Notes: generated by a model from the letters alone, not told the origin. Positions 1-10,670 are shown, counted from the stretch's first letter. The stretch is DNA of 64,000 bases from Comamonadaceae bacterium (GCA_947478725.1 CANJWZ010000002.1:1-64000); one strand, 5' to 3'. Numbers and translations are program-made.

Positions 1-1
1 G

Positions 2-88
2 GGCATTTTTGATCTCATGCTTGAGCTTCTGGACGAGCGCTATCTGGCAGAGCTTGGCAAGGATCAAAGCGGCCCAGCCACCGAGTGA
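2..88 (+). CDS. C-terminal end of an unidentified protein (partial)
   Basis: An open frame enters from the left edge of the window and ends at a TGA at 86-88, giving 28 codons that finish in ELGKDQSGPATE. The visible tail is rich in Leu and Glu and is probably helical, but it is too short for me to name a family. The gene points toward the 3' end of ssrA, a common integration site for mobile elements, so an integrase or cargo gene is conceivable, but nothing in the 28 residues shows it. The alternative is a spurious open frame, since there is no upstream sequence to check. Confidence 0.4.
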   Translation, partial: GIFDLMLELLDERYLAELGKDQSGPATE

Positions 89-393
89 CGCAGAGAGTTT
101 TCATATTTTTTCTTCTCTCTGAGAGTGCGATTTGCGAGGTTGTGATTTCCACGCGCCTGCCAATGCTGAAATCAAACAGCTCGATTCGTCCACCCGTAAG
201 TCGTTGATTTCATTGGCCCCATTGCACGATCCTTGTGGACTTCGGTGTGTTGCCGGGGGGCAGCCCCACTGAGAGAAATCGGGCTATCTGAGAGAACCGA
301 GCGCAGAACCGGCCCGATGACCTTGAGGGCGAAGTCCGCAAGATTCCGCATCAACCCTCAACAAACACCGGGCAATACGCACGATCGCCCAAG
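89..393. other. Intergenic stretch without a recognised gene
   Basis: About 300 bases between the partial gene and the terminator of ssrA. Small open frames exist on both strands (a 60-codon one on the minus strand at 172-354, a 64-codon one on the plus strand), but neither has a clear ribosome site or a recognisable sequence. I see no duplicated ssrA 3' end that would mark an attachment site. Confidence 0.5.
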
Positions 394-425
394 AAAAAAC
401 CCCAACTCAGACGAGTTGGGGTTTT
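394..425 (-). terminator. Rho-independent terminator after ssrA
   Basis: A stem CCCAACTC / GAGTTGGG with loop AGAC is flanked by A-runs on the left and T-runs on the right, so it can act in both directions. It lies five bases beyond the CCA end of the minus-strand tmRNA gene and most likely ends that transcript. Confidence 0.85.
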
Positions 426-430
426 GAGTA

Positions 431-817
431 TGGTGGAGCTGGGGGGATTTGAACCCCCGTCCGCAAGCCTTGTTCGGGCAGATCTACATGTTTAGCGGTC
501 TGATTTGAGTCTCGCCACTTGTGTCGCGCAGTCGCACGCTACACAAGACGCCAGCACCCTATTGTCTTGCCCCGAGTTAAGGTACCCAGCCCGGAGCCAG
601 CCGATAAAATTATCTTTACAGCCTGGAATCTTTAACTTGCGCTAGAGACCCCTTGCCCAGCCCATCGGCCTGCTGTTGTAAAGCTCACAGGCAATTAAGC
701 TGCGAGTGCGAAACGTTCGTCGTTTGCAGTTAGTTTGTTTGAATCAGTTTTACGAGCACACTCAGCTCGACATGCACCACACCGCGTCCGAACCCACGTC
801 GAAACCAATGCAGCCCC
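431..817 (-). ncRNA. ssrA: Transfer-messenger RNA (tmRNA)
   Basis: tmRNA rescues ribosomes stalled on broken messages by acting first as tRNA-Ala and then as template for a degradation tag. On the minus strand the 5' end GGGGCTG (817-811) pairs with CAGCTCC before the encoded CCA (433-431), giving a seven-pair acceptor stem with one G-U. The T arm GGGTTCAAATCCC is present. The tag frame lies at 727-695 and reads ANDERFALAA then TAA, with resume codon GCA; E. coli has ANDENYALAA. The 5' end is only 11 bases downstream of the gph stop codon, so the promoter must lie inside gph or the RNA is cut from a longer gph transcript. Confidence 0.97.
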
Positions 818-828
818 AAGCCTGTAGT

Positions 829-1503
829 TTAAGGCATTGCGGGCAATTGCAAGAGGGACAGCAAGGCAGACGGTGTGGCGATGGTGGCGTCGGCTTTCCA
901 ATGGTCTGTTGCAGCGGTGGCACCCAGGTAACCATAAGCAGCGGCCACGGTGGGCATCGCTGCGGCTCGACCTGCGATGATGTCGCGCTCGTCGTCTCCC
1001 ACGTACAAGCATCTTTCTGGGGCAATGCCGATTTGGCGGGCGGCCTCCAGTAACGGTGCCGGGTGCGGCTTGGCGTGCGGGGTGGTGTCGCCGCCGACAA
1101 TGGTTTGCGCTGATTGAAACAAGGGGATGGCGCGGGTCAGGGGCAGGGCAAATCGCTCTGACTTGTTGGTCACCACGCCCCATTTGAGGCCGGCCCGGTC
1201 AAGCTGCGCGATCAGGTCTGCAACACCGTCGAAGGCATAGGTACGCTCGGTCATGCAGGCTTCGTAGTTTTTAAAAAATTCTTCTTTTAAATTTTCAAAA
1301 TCTGCGTGTCCGGGGGCGATGCCAAAGGCCACGCCAAGCATGCCACGTGCGCCGGCACCGGCCATGGGCCTGTAGTCGGCCAGAGGCAATGAGGCCAAAC
1401 CGCGGTCGGTGCGCATTTTGTCTGCCGCGGCACCGAGGTCTGGTGCGCTGTCGATCAGCGTGCCATCGAGGTCAAACAATACGGCTTGAATATGTTGAAA
1501 CAT
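829..1503 (-). CDS. gph: Phosphoglycolate phosphatase, HAD superfamily
   Basis: Hydrolyses 2-phosphoglycolate, a by-product of DNA 3'-end repair and other oxidative reactions, to glycolate in the cytoplasm. The 224-residue protein shows HAD motif I FDLDGTLID (Asp11 nucleophile, Asp13), motif II VVTNKS, the motif III lysine in KPHP, and motif IV GDDERD. The start was placed at the ATG at 1503 (MFQHIQ): it follows the ubiG stop codon by one base, whereas an upstream in-frame start would overlap ubiG by 48 bases. The ubiG-gph pair is a common proteobacterial operon. The gene ends 11 bases before the mature 5' end of ssrA. Confidence 0.9.
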   Translation of the reverse strand: MFQHIQAVLFDLDGTLIDSAPDLGAAADKMRTDRGLASLPLADYRPMAGAGARGMLGVAFGIAPGHADFENLKEEFFKNYEACMTERTYAFDGVADLIAQLDRAGLKWGVVTNKSERFALPLTRAIPLFQSAQTIVGGDTTPHAKPHPAPLLEAARQIGIAPERCLYVGDDERDIIAGRAAAMPTVAAAYGYLGATAATDHWKADATIATPSALLSLLQLPAMP

Positions 1504-1504
1504 C

Positions 1505-2212
1505 TCAGGCTTTGACAGTTGCACACATATAGTTGACGCTGGTGTCGCCATCCAGCCAATAATGTTTGGTTAGCGGGTTGTATTGCAAACCTTTGGCGTG
1601 CGTCTGGTTCAGGTCTGCACTGCGGCAATACGCAGCCAGCTCGCTGGGTTTGATCAGCTTGGCGTATTCGTGCGTGCCGCGTGGTAGCAAATTAAGCACA
1701 TATTCAGCCCCAACAATCGCAAACAGAAAAGCCTTTGCGTTGCGGTTGATGGTGGAAAAGAACACGTGCCCGCCAGGTTTGACAAGCAAGGCGCAGGCTT
1801 TGACCACAAGCGATGGATCGGGCACATGCTCCAGCATTTCCATGCAGGTCACCACATCAAAACTGCCTGGTTGCTCTGCAGCCAAGGCTTCGGCACTGAT
1901 TTCTCGGTACTGCACGCCTTCGGTTTGGGCCTCCAGTGCATGTAATTGCGCGACTTTTAATGCTTTGCTGGCTAAGTCAATGCCCAACACATCTGCGCCT
2001 TTGCGCGCCATGGCATCAGCCAAAATTCCGCCACCGCAGCCCACGTCAAGCACACGCAAGCCTTTGAGTGGGATCAGATTTTCAATCCAGTCCAGCCGCA
2101 ATGGGTTGATCTGATGAAGTGGCCGGAACTCGCTTTCTTTGTCCCACCAGCGGTGTGCGAGGTCAGAAAATTTGGCCAGTTCAGCCGGGTCGAAGTTGTC
2201 TTGTGTTTGCAT
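1505..2212 (-). CDS. ubiG: Ubiquinone biosynthesis O-methyltransferase UbiG
   Basis: Carries out both O-methylations of ubiquinone synthesis, using S-adenosylmethionine. The 235-residue protein is a class I methyltransferase: the SAM loop LDVGCGGGILADAMA is near residues 55-70, the acidic end of strand 2 follows in VLGIDLA, and the motif VVTCMEMLEHVPDP near residue 120 is typical of UbiG. Length is normal for the family. It is the first gene of a two-gene operon with gph, one base apart. The OmpA-like gene upstream on the same strand is separated by its own terminator, so ubiG probably has its own promoter in the short gap at 2213-2233. Confidence 0.95.
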   Translation of the reverse strand: MQTQDNFDPAELAKFSDLAHRWWDKESEFRPLHQINPLRLDWIENLIPLKGLRVLDVGCGGGILADAMARKGADVLGIDLASKALKVAQLHALEAQTEGVQYREISAEALAAEQPGSFDVVTCMEMLEHVPDPSLVVKACALLVKPGGHVFFSTINRNAKAFLFAIVGAEYVLNLLPRGTHEYAKLIKPSELAAYCRSADLNQTHAKGLQYNPLTKHYWLDGDTSVNYMCATVKA

Positions 2213-2233
2213 GTTCTTATTATCGTTCGGGCA

Positions 2234-2263
2234 TAAAAAAACCGCGCTTGAGCGCGGTTTTTT
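2234..2263 (-). terminator. Rho-independent terminator after the OmpA-like gene
   Basis: Stem ACCGCGCT / AGCGCGGT with loop TG, flanked by A7 on the left and T6 on the right. It lies just beyond the stop codon of the minus-strand OmpA-like gene and before ubiG. Confidence 0.88.
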
Positions 2264-2280
2264 AGGGCAATCCTGAAGGA

Positions 2281-2973
<693 letters not shown>

Positions 2974-3230
2974 GGTTCTCCTCTAGAGAAAAGCCGCAGA
3001 CTGGCTGCGATTGATAAGTTTTACGCTGTGAATGACCATCACTCACCGCGCTACCCACATTGTGCCATAGCCTGAGGCCGCTACAAGCGCATAGACGGTC
3101 TTGTCTTACAGCGAGACCGATATCTTTATAGTTCGTTGCTGTACCGCCACAGCCAAAAAGCCCTGGTTTCAGGCCTTAAAATCTCTCATTCGCCCTTGAC
3201 GGCGAACCGAAAACTTTATCCAGGCCGTTC
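2974..3230. promoter_or_regulatory. Divergent control region between the OmpA-like gene and gyrA
   Basis: 257 bases without an open gene. For the minus-strand OmpA-like gene I see -35 TTGTAG, 16 bases, -10 CACAAT at 3064-3059. For gyrA a weak candidate is TTGTCT about 3109, 18 bases, TTTATA about 3134. Both are pattern matches only. Confidence 0.35.
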
Positions 3231-5876
3231 ATGACCCAGTTTGCAAAAGAAACCCTGCCCATCAGTCTTGAAGAAGAAATGAGGCGCAGCTACCTCGATT
3301 ACGCGATGAGCGTGATCGTGGGTCGGGCGCTGCCCGATGCCCGAGACGGGCTCAAGCCGGTTCACAGGCGCGTGCTGTTTGCCATGCATGAGCTGAGCAA
3401 TGACTGGAACAAACCATACAAAAAATCAGCCCGTATTGTGGGTGACGTGATTGGTAAATACCACCCCCATGGCGATCAGTCGGTGTATGACACGATCGTG
3501 AGGATGGCGCAGGATTTCTCGATGCGTCACCTGCTGGTCGATGGTCAGGGCAACTTCGGCTCCGTGGATGGCGACAACGCTGCAGCGATGCGCTATACCG
3601 AAATCCGCCTGGCCAAAATTGCGCATGAACTGTTGGCCGACTTGGACAAAGAAACCGTCGACTTTGGCCCCAACTATGACGGCAGCGAGCAGGAGCCACT
3701 GGTCATGCCGACCCGGTTGCCCAATCTGCTGGTCAATGGCTCTGGCGGCATTGCTGTGGGCATGGCCACCAACATTCCGCCTCACAACTTGAACGAAGTC
3801 GTTGATGCCTGCCTGCATCTGTTGAAACATCCAGAGGCCACGATTGATGACTTGATGGACATCATTCCGGCGCCAGACTTTCCCACAGCCGGCATTATTT
3901 ACGGCATCAACGGTGTCAAGGACGGCTACCGCACCGGGCGCGGCAAAGTCGTCATGCGGGCCAAGTGCCACTTTGAAGATATTGACAAGGGCCAGCGCCA
4001 GTCCATCATCGTTGACGAGCTGCCGTACCAGGTCAACAAAAAGACCTTGCAAGAGCGCATGGCCGAGCTGGTGCATGAAAAGAAAATTGAAGGCATCAGC
4101 CATATTCAGGACGAAAGCGACAAGTCAGGCATGCGCCTGGTGATTGAGCTCAAGCGCGGTGAAGTACCAGAGGTGGTTCTTAACAACCTGTACAAGCAAA
4201 CGCAGCTACAGGACACGTTTGGCATCAACATGGTGGCGCTGATCAACGGCCAGCCAAAGCTCTGCAATCTGAAAGATTTGATTGCCGTATTTTTGTCACA
4301 CCGCAGGGAAGTGGTTACCCGCCGTACTGTTTTCACTTTGCGCAAGGCGCGAGAACGTGGCCACGTGCTCGAAGGTCTGGCAGTAGCGCTGGCCAACATT
4401 GATGAGTTCATTGCCATCATCCGCAATGCGCCTACGCCGCCTGTCGCCAAGGCTGAACTGATGGTCAGGCCGTGGGATAGCAAGCTGGTGCGTGAAATGC
4501 TCACCCGAACGCGTGCTGACGGCGGCGGCGTCAACGCCGACGACTACCGGCCCGATGGCCTGGAAAAACTTTACGGCATGGGCCAGGATGGCCTGTATCG
4601 GCTTTCGGAAACCCAGGCACAAGAGATCTTGCAAATGCGTTTGCAGCGCCTGACCGGCCTGGAGCAGGACAAGATCGTTGCCGAATACAAAGAAGTCATG
4701 GCCGAAATTGATGACTTGCTGGACATTTTGGCCAGGCCTGAGCGAGTATCCGTCATCATTGGTGAAGAGCTGGCCACCATCAAACAGGAGTTCGGCCAAA
4801 CCAAGCTTGGCGCACGTCGCAGCCAGATAGAGCACAGCTCGTTTGACCTGAGCACGGAAGACCTGATCACACCGACCGATATGGTGGTGACGCTCTCGCA
4901 TACGGGTTACATCAAAAGCCAGCCCCTGTCAGAGTACCGCTCGCAAAAACGTGGCGGGCGCGGCAAGCAGGCCACTGCCACCAAAGAAGACGACTGGGTT
5001 GACCAGCTTTTCATTGCCAATACGCATGACTACATTTTGTGTTTTTCCAACCGTGGCCGACTCTATTGGCTCAAGGTGTGGGAGGTGCCAGCCGGCTCAC
5101 GTGGCTCGCGGGGTCGGCCGATCGTCAACATGTTTCCGCTGCAAGAAGGCGAAAAAATCAACGTGGTGCTTGCGCTGACAGGGGACAAACGCAGTTTCCC
5201 GGCAAACCAATATGTCTTCATGGCGACCAGCATGGGCACGGTTAAAAAAACCGCTCTTGACGAGTTCAACAACCCGCGCAAAGGCGGCATCATTGCCGTT
5301 AATCTCGATGATGGCGACTACCTGATCGGCGCGGCTTTGACGGACGGCAAGCACGACGTGATGCTGTTCAGTGATGGTGGTAAAGCCGTTCGTTTTGATG
5401 AAGATGATGTCAGGCCCCTGGGTCGAAATGCGCGAGGTGTGCGCGGCATGGCGCTTGATGTGGGACAAAGCGTGATTGCCATGCTGGTGGCTGAAGACGA
5501 GCAGCAAAGCGTATTGACTGCCACCCAGAACGGTTACGGCAAGCGCACATCGATCACCGAATACACGCGACACGGGCGCGGCACCAAAGGCATGATTGCC
5601 ATTCAGCAAAGCGAGCGCAACGGCAAGGTTGTTGCCGCCACACTGGTGCACGCAGATGACGAAATCATGCTGATCACTGACAAAGGCGTGCTGGTGCGCA
5701 CCCGTGTCAGCGAAATTCGCGAGATGGGCCGGGCCACGCAAGGCGTCATCCTGATTGGTCTGGATGAAGGTTCACAACTGAGCGGTTTGCAACGCATTGT
5801 CGAAAACGATGCTGCGCTGGATGAATCATCAGACACGGCAGACACCCCTCCTGCCAACCTCAACACTGAAGAATAA
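3231..5876 (+). CDS. gyrA: DNA gyrase subunit A
   Basis: Catalytic breakage-reunion subunit of DNA gyrase, which introduces negative supercoils with GyrB. The 881-residue protein has the winged-helix region with active-site Tyr122 in AAAMRYTEI, numbered exactly as in E. coli. The GyrA box QKRGGRG at residues 572-578 is intact, and the C-terminal beta-pinwheel runs from about 530 to 860. The segment aligned to the quinolone region reads [10 protein letters not shown], so position 83 is Gln where E. coli has Ser; Asp87 is kept. This is probably a lineage feature rather than selected resistance. The gene heads the plus-strand run leading into aromatic amino-acid synthesis; 8 bases separate it from the next gene. 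Confidence 0.98.
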   Translation: MTQFAKETLPISLEEEMRRSYLDYAMSVIVGRALPDARDGLKPVHRRVLFAMHELSNDWNKPYKKSARIVGDVIGKYHPHGDQSVYDTIVRMAQDFSMRHLLVDGQGNFGSVDGDNAAAMRYTEIRLAKIAHELLADLDKETVDFGPNYDGSEQEPLVMPTRLPNLLVNGSGGIAVGMATNIPPHNLNEVVDACLHLLKHPEATIDDLMDIIPAPDFPTAGIIYGINGVKDGYRTGRGKVVMRAKCHFEDIDKGQRQSIIVDELPYQVNKKTLQERMAELVHEKKIEGISHIQDESDKSGMRLVIELKRGEVPEVVLNNLYKQTQLQDTFGINMVALINGQPKLCNLKDLIAVFLSHRREVVTRRTVFTLRKARERGHVLEGLAVALANIDEFIAIIRNAPTPPVAKAELMVRPWDSKLVREMLTRTRADGGGVNADDYRPDGLEKLYGMGQDGLYRLSETQAQEILQMRLQRLTGLEQDKIVAEYKEVMAEIDDLLDILARPERVSVIIGEELATIKQEFGQTKLGARRSQIEHSSFDLSTEDLITPTDMVVTLSHTGYIKSQPLSEYRSQKRGGRGKQATATKEDDWVDQLFIANTHDYILCFSNRGRLYWLKVWEVPAGSRGSRGRPIVNMFPLQEGEKINVVLALTGDKRSFPANQYVFMATSMGTVKKTALDEFNNPRKGGIIAVNLDDGDYLIGAALTDGKHDVMLFSDGGKAVRFDEDDVRPLGRNARGVRGMALDVGQSVIAMLVAEDEQQSVLTATQNGYGKRTSITEYTRHGRGTKGMIAIQQSERNGKVVAATLVHADDEIMLITDKGVLVRTRVSEIREMGRATQGVILIGLDEGSQLSGLQRIVENDAALDESSDTADTPPANLNTEE

Positions 5877-5884
5877 AACCCAGC

Positions 5885-6484
5885 ATGAAAATACGCATCG
5901 CAACATTAGCCATGGCCATCCTGGCATTTTCAGCAGCGGTCAATGCACAGACAGCCGACCCCAAACTGGAATGGGCAACCAAAGTTGTCGCCCTTCAGCA
6001 AGGCCCGGAACTCGAGCGCCTGGTTGGCCAGTTGGCTGATTCCGCCACGCAAGACATTCTTCAAAATTGGGGGCCCAAGCTGAAGTCAAATGTGCCTCCA
6101 GCAAAAATGGAGCAAGCCAAAGAAGGACTGAATACAGAGCTCAAAATGTATTTTGATGACGTGTCCAAAACCATCAACGGCAAAGTCAGCAAAGTCAGTA
6201 GCAGCGCATTGATTCCAGCCTACATGGAGCGTTTTTCCCTGGACGAACTCAAGCAGCTGGCCGCTTTTTTCGAGTCCCCAGCCATCAAGAAATACCAGTC
6301 TGCCGCGCCTGAACTCGGCAGTCTTTTTGTCAAGCAATTGATAGAAGAAACAAATGCCGACGTGATGGCTCGTACGCGGCAATTTGACGATGTAGCCATA
6401 AAAATCGTTGGTGCCGGGCCCGCAAATAAAGCACCGACAGCAGCTCCAAACGCGGACAAAAGCAAGCCGCCCGCCAAGAAATGA
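5885..6484 (+). CDS. Secreted DUF2059-family protein
   Basis: Function unknown. The 199-residue product begins with a clear signal peptide (MKIRIATLAMAILAFSAAVNAQ), so it is exported to the periplasm or beyond. The middle, about residues 85-165, matches the DUF2059 pattern: IPAYMERFSLDELKQLAAFF followed by SPAIKKY and a helical tail. The C-terminus is low complexity, rich in Ala, Pro and Lys. It starts 8 bases after gyrA and its stop overlaps the pheA start by four bases (ATGA), so it is transcribed and translated with its neighbours. It occupies the place between gyrA and pheA where serC is often found in related bacteria. Confidence 0.85.
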   Translation: MKIRIATLAMAILAFSAAVNAQTADPKLEWATKVVALQQGPELERLVGQLADSATQDILQNWGPKLKSNVPPAKMEQAKEGLNTELKMYFDDVSKTINGKVSKVSSSALIPAYMERFSLDELKQLAAFFESPAIKKYQSAAPELGSLFVKQLIEETNADVMARTRQFDDVAIKIVGAGPANKAPTAAPNADKSKPPAKK

Positions 6485-7563
6485 ACCTGACACTCGCGGA
6501 ACTTCGCGTTCAAATCGACGCTTTAGACAACGAACTGCTGGTCCTGCTAAACAGGCGTGCGCAAGTTGCTGAGCAGGTTGGCGAAGTCAAGAAAAGAGAA
6601 GGCAGTCCCTTCTTCAGGCCTGATCGTGTCGCCAAGGTCATTGAACACATCCAGCACGCCAACCAGGGGCCGCTCAAAAACGAGCATGTAGCCGCCGTGT
6701 GGCGAGAAATCATGTCGGCCTGTCTGGCGCTCGAGTCACCCGTGCGGGTGGCTTATCTCGGACCCGCGGGAACATTCAGCGAACAAGCCGCCTTGCAATT
6801 TTTCGGCAGCAGCATCGAGCACGTCCCCTGCGCCAGCATTGACGAAGTGTTCCGTGCAACTGCATCGGGTAGCGCTGGTTACGGCGTCGTGCCGGTTGAA
6901 AATTCTACCGAGGGCGTTGTATCGCGCTCGTTAGATTTGTTTTTGAATTCTCCCCTGCACATTGTGGGTGAAACCAGTCTGATGGTACGACACAACCTGC
7001 TACGCCTGAGTGCCAGCATGCAGGGTTTAGAGGCGGTTTATGCCCATCCCCAGGCCTTGGCGCAGTGTCAGGAGTGGCTCACAACGCATCTCCCAAATGC
7101 AGCGCGACATGCCGCCGCAAGCAACGCAGAAGGGGCCCGTCTGGCGTCTACCAATCCAGCGTGGGCAGGCATTGCCAGCGAGCGGGCAGGCACTCAATTT
7201 GGCTTGCACACAGTGGCTCATGGCATCCAGGACGATGCCTTTAACCGCACAAGATTTGCAGTAGTTTGCCTGCCTCAGACCTTGCCCGCTCCGCCCGCGT
7301 CTGGCAAGGACTGCATCAGTCTGGTGGTTTCTGTGGCCAATCGCCCTGGTGCGGTGCACGACCTGCTCGTGCCCCTGAAAGACCATGGTGTTTCCATGAC
7401 GCGCTTTGAGTCGCGTCCAGCACGGTCTGGTCAGTGGGACTATTACTTTTACATCGATCTGCAAGGTCACCCTGCTCAAGCGCATGTCCAGACGGCCTTG
7501 GCCGAACTGCAAAAACTTTGCGCCTTCTACAAAGTTCTGGGTACGTATCCAGTCAGCGACTGA
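6481..7563 (+). CDS. pheA: Bifunctional chorismate mutase / prephenate dehydratase (P-protein)
   Basis: Converts chorismate to prephenate and then to phenylpyruvate, the committed branch to phenylalanine. Residues 1-90 are an AroQ-type chorismate mutase (LRVQIDALDNELLVLLNRRA). Residues about 94-275 are the dehydratase, with YLGPAGTFSEQAA and the VPVENSTEGVV motif. Residues about 280-360 form an ACT domain with NRPGAVHDLL and FESRPAR, the pattern that binds phenylalanine for feedback inhibition. The ATG overlaps the preceding stop by four bases. 360 residues is the usual length. tyrA follows after 27 bases. Confidence 0.96.
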   Translation: MNLTLAELRVQIDALDNELLVLLNRRAQVAEQVGEVKKREGSPFFRPDRVAKVIEHIQHANQGPLKNEHVAAVWREIMSACLALESPVRVAYLGPAGTFSEQAALQFFGSSIEHVPCASIDEVFRATASGSAGYGVVPVENSTEGVVSRSLDLFLNSPLHIVGETSLMVRHNLLRLSASMQGLEAVYAHPQALAQCQEWLTTHLPNAARHAAASNAEGARLASTNPAWAGIASERAGTQFGLHTVAHGIQDDAFNRTRFAVVCLPQTLPAPPASGKDCISLVVSVANRPGAVHDLLVPLKDHGVSMTRFESRPARSGQWDYYFYIDLQGHPAQAHVQTALAELQKLCAFYKVLGTYPVSD

Positions 7564-7590
7564 TGAACCATAAAAACCAGGTTTTATGTG

Positions 7591-8469
7591 ATGTTTGAAC
7601 AACTGGGTCTGATTGGTTGCGGCTTGATGGGAGGTTCATTTGCGCTGGCGCTCAAGCGCGCCGGACTTGTCAAACGTGTTGTGGGTTACAGCAAATCACC
7701 TTCCACAACAGAGCGTGCCCGGCAATTGGGGGTGATTGATGTGGAGGCGCCATCAGCACTGCTGGCCGTTTCGGGCGCAGACATTGTGTTGCTTGCCGTA
7801 CCCGTTTCTGCAACAGAAGCCACCTTCAAGGCAATTCGCCACCTTTTGACACCCCATACACTGGTGATGGATGTGGGCTCCACGAAAAGGGATGTGGTTG
7901 ATGCAGCACGGAGCGTTCTGCATGATCAAGTGGGCTGTTTTGTGCCCGCCCACCCGATTACTGGCAAAGAGGTGTCTGGCGTTGAGCATGCCGACGCCAA
8001 TTTGTACAACGGCAAGCAGGTCATCTTGACGCCAATTGAGCGCACACTCACCGCACAACTGAGCAAAGCAACCAGTCTATGGACAGCCCTGGGTTGCCAT
8101 GTTCTGCAGATGTCACCGCAAGCCCACGATGCGGCGTATGCGGCTGTCAGCCATCTGCCACACTTGCTTGCCTTTGCTTTGATGAACAGCATTTCAGGTC
8201 AGTCGCACGGTGCCGACTATCTGTCCCTCGCAGGACCTGGCTTTCGGGACTTCACCCGCATTGCCGCCAGTGACCCCAAAGTATGGCGTGACATTTTGGT
8301 TTCCAATCGCGAGGAGTTGCTAGCGCAGTCGAAGATCTTTCAGCAGTCCCTTCATACGCTTGAAAATCTGATGATCAACAATGACGGCGACAGTCTAGAG
8401 CGTCTGATTGAGCAGGCAAGCGACACACGCGCAAGCTGGCGCATCAGCTCACAACACCCGCACAAATAA
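7591..8469 (+). CDS. tyrA: Prephenate dehydrogenase family protein
   Basis: Oxidatively decarboxylates prephenate (or arogenate) toward tyrosine, using NAD(P). The N-terminal Rossmann fold shows [21 protein letters not shown]; the conserved [14 protein letters not shown] (about residue 112) contains the catalytic histidine region, and the C-terminal helical dimer domain follows. The open frame extends one codon further to a GTG at 7588, but I chose the ATG at 7591. The protein is 292 residues. It sits between pheA and aroA, so the three form one aromatic amino-acid block. Substrate choice (prephenate or arogenate) cannot be read from the sequence. Confidence 0.93.
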   Translation: MFEQLGLIGCGLMGGSFALALKRAGLVKRVVGYSKSPSTTERARQLGVIDVEAPSALLAVSGADIVLLAVPVSATEATFKAIRHLLTPHTLVMDVGSTKRDVVDAARSVLHDQVGCFVPAHPITGKEVSGVEHADANLYNGKQVILTPIERTLTAQLSKATSLWTALGCHVLQMSPQAHDAAYAAVSHLPHLLAFALMNSISGQSHGADYLSLAGPGFRDFTRIAASDPKVWRDILVSNREELLAQSKIFQQSLHTLENLMINNDGDSLERLIEQASDTRASWRISSQHPHK

Positions 8470-8477
8470 TTTTTTGC

Positions 8478-10499
8478 ATGTTTGATATTGCGTACCTGGA
8501 CATACCGGCGCTGACACGGACCGGAGGACAGGTTCGCTTGCCAGGCTCCAAAAGCATTTCCAACCGCGTATTGCTGCTGGCGGCCTTGAGCCATGGCAAA
8601 ACCCGAGTTCACGACCTGCTGGCCTCCGACGACACTGCCGTGATGTTGACGGCGCTGAGGCAGTTGGGCTGTTCGATTGAACAAAGCGGTGACAGCGTGA
8701 CCATTGATGGCTTGGGCGGCCATCTGCCCTGCAACACGGCCAAACTCTTCCTGGGCAATGCGGGTACCGCCATGCGACCACTGGCAGCGGCGCTTGCCAT
8801 GCTTGGCGGCGAGTTTGAGCTGTCTGGCGTTGCGCGCATGCATGAACGTCCGATTGGCGATCTGGTCGATGCCCTCAGGCAGCTCGGCTGCAGTATTGAC
8901 TATTTGGGAAACGACGGGTTTCCGCCATTGCAGTTGCACGCCCGACCGCCAGGTCAACTGCTGCTGGACGCACCCATTCGGGTTCGCGGTGACGTGTCCA
9001 GTCAGTTTTTAACCGCCCTGCTGATGGCGCTGCCGCTGGTAGCCACACGCGACATTCATATTGACGTGGTGGGCGAGCTGATCTCTACGCCCTACATTGA
9101 CATCACCCTTAATCTGCTCAAGCGCTTTGGGATTCATGTGGCGCGAGATGGCTGGCAGCGCTTTACGATTCCTGCAGGCAGCCAGTACCAGTCGCCGGGT
9201 GACATACATGTTGAAGGCGATGCATCGTCTGCTAGTTATTTCATAGCTGCTGGCGCTTTATTTCATTGGTCCGCAGATCAAACCTGTCTTGAAATTCAGG
9301 GTTTGGGAACAGATTCCATTCAGGGAGACATCCGTTTTGTGGAGGCCGCCCGAATGATGGGCGCGCAGATTGAAAGCACGCCCAACTCGCTAAAAATTTC
9401 ACCCTCACGGCCCCGCAAAGGAGCCAGCCATTGGCCGCTGAAGGCGATTGATCTGGATTGCAATCACATCCCTGACGCAGCGATGACTCTGGCGGTGATG
9501 GCGCTGTATGCGGAAGGTACGACCGTACTGCGCAACATTGCCAGCTGGCGCGTCAAAGAAACCGACCGCATTGCAGCCATGGCCTGCGAGTTGCGCAAGC
9601 TGGGGGCAACCGTGGAAGAAGGTCACGACTTTCTTAAGATAACGCCCCCTGCCAGCGCTCAAGAGTGGAAAACAGCGGCCATTCACACCTACGACGACCA
9701 CCGCGTTGCCATGTGTTTTTCCCTCGCCGCCTTTAACCCGGCGCAATTGCCGGTTCGCATTCTGGATCCCAAATGTGTCGGTAAAACCTTCCCGGATTAT
9801 TTTGAAACGCTGTTTTCAGTGGCCCACGCAGACAGCGCGACTATTCCAGTGATATGCGTTGATGGCCCTACCGCATCAGGCAAAGGCACTCTGGCATCCA
9901 CTGTTGCGCAAGCGCTGGGTTACCACTATCTTGATTCAGGTGCCCTTTACCGATTGAGCGCCCTGGCGGCCAGCCGCTCTGGTGTGCCGCTGGATGATGC
10001 CGCCGGCGTCGCCGCTATTGCCCAAAATTTACCAGTACGCTTTGAGGGCGACAAAATTTTTCTGGGCCATGAGGACGTGTCAGATGCCGTCCGCACGGAA
10101 GCTGCTGGCATGGCCGCCTCTCAAGTTTCTGTTCATCCTGAGGTACGAACCGCTTTGTTGCTGCTTCAGCGCAGTTTTCGCAAGCTGCCGGGCCTGGTGG
10201 CCGATGGCCGAGACATGGGAACAGTGATTTTTCCGGATGCAACGCTCAAAATCTATCTCACGGCCAGCAGCCTCCATCGAGCCGAGCGCCGTCATAAGCA
10301 GTTGATTTCAAAAGGAAATTCGGTTACACTCGCGACCATTCAGCAAGATTTAGAGGCTCGCGACAAGCGCGACACATCGCGAACCACAGCGCCTTTGAAG
10401 CCTGCTGATAACGCCAAGTTACTGGACAACTCTGAGCTGTCGGTTGAAAAATCGGTGGCTCAGGTGCTTGATTGGTGGCAAGGCACCCGGCCCTTTTGA
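8478..10499 (+). CDS. aroA-cmk: Fusion of EPSP synthase and cytidylate kinase
   Basis: One 673-residue chain carries two enzymes. Residues about 1-445 are 3-phosphoshikimate 1-carboxyvinyltransferase (shikimate pathway), with [38 protein letters not shown] and [10 protein letters not shown]. Residues about 455-673 are CMP kinase, with P-loop GPTASGKGT at 463-471, LDSGALYR and the [13 protein letters not shown] motif. There is no stop or start between them and the linker is about ten residues. In many bacteria these are adjacent separate genes in the same order upstream of rpsA, so the fusion follows from loss of the intervening stop. Such fusions are known in Burkholderiales. Confidence 0.95.
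   Translation: MFDIAYLDIPALTRTGGQVRLPGSKSISNRVLLLAALSHGKTRVHDLLASDDTAVMLTALRQLGCSIEQSGDSVTIDGLGGHLPCNTAKLFLGNAGTAMRPLAAALAMLGGEFELSGVARMHERPIGDLVDALRQLGCSIDYLGNDGFPPLQLHARPPGQLLLDAPIRVRGDVSSQFLTALLMALPLVATRDIHIDVVGELISTPYIDITLNLLKRFGIHVARDGWQRFTIPAGSQYQSPGDIHVEGDASSASYFIAAGALFHWSADQTCLEIQGLGTDSIQGDIRFVEAARMMGAQIESTPNSLKISPSRPRKGASHWPLKAIDLDCNHIPDAAMTLAVMALYAEGTTVLRNIASWRVKETDRIAAMACELRKLGATVEEGHDFLKITPPASAQEWKTAAIHTYDDHRVAMCFSLAAFNPAQLPVRILDPKCVGKTFPDYFETLFSVAHADSATIPVICVDGPTASGKGTLASTVAQALGYHYLDSGALYRLSALAASRSGVPLDDAAGVAAIAQNLPVRFEGDKIFLGHEDVSDAVRTEAAGMAASQVSVHPEVRTALLLLQRSFRKLPGLVADGRDMGTVIFPDATLKIYLTASSLHRAERRHKQLISKGNSVTLATIQQDLEARDKRDTSRTTAPLKPADNAKLLDNSELSVEKSVAQVLDWWQGTRPF
9231..9256 (+). 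repeat. Possible copy of the ATAGCTGCT repeat inside aroA
   Basis: GCTAGTTATTTCATAGCTGC continues into TGGCGC, resembling the repeat family described under the intergenic copy at 32428. The encoded residues (ASYFIAAGA) match conserved AroA sequence, so this copy may be coincidental. Confidence 0.3.
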
Positions 10500-10670
10500 C
10501 CCCTCGCATGTGAATGAATGCACCGCTGGTGCATCGGTCAAAAGAATCATTAACTAAACCCGCCGTCTAAAAATATCCAATTTAGGACAGCAACAATATT
10601 CCCCAAGCAGATTTGAAAACCTTTCAGCAATTGTGCTGATTGAACCCTGTGTTGTGGACAAGGAAACTAA

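Noticed and set aside
172-427. 60- and 64-codon frames left of ssrA
   Set aside because: They overlap each other on opposite strands, lack ribosome sites and resemble nothing I know; one runs into the ssrA terminator.
1-430. A mobile element integrated at ssrA
   Set aside because: ssrA is a common target, but no integrase motif or duplicated attachment sequence is visible in the 430 bases available.
3100-3145. gyrA promoter TTGTCT...TTTATA
   Set aside because: Spacing of 18 and weak -35 make this a guess; mentioned only within the intergenic entry.
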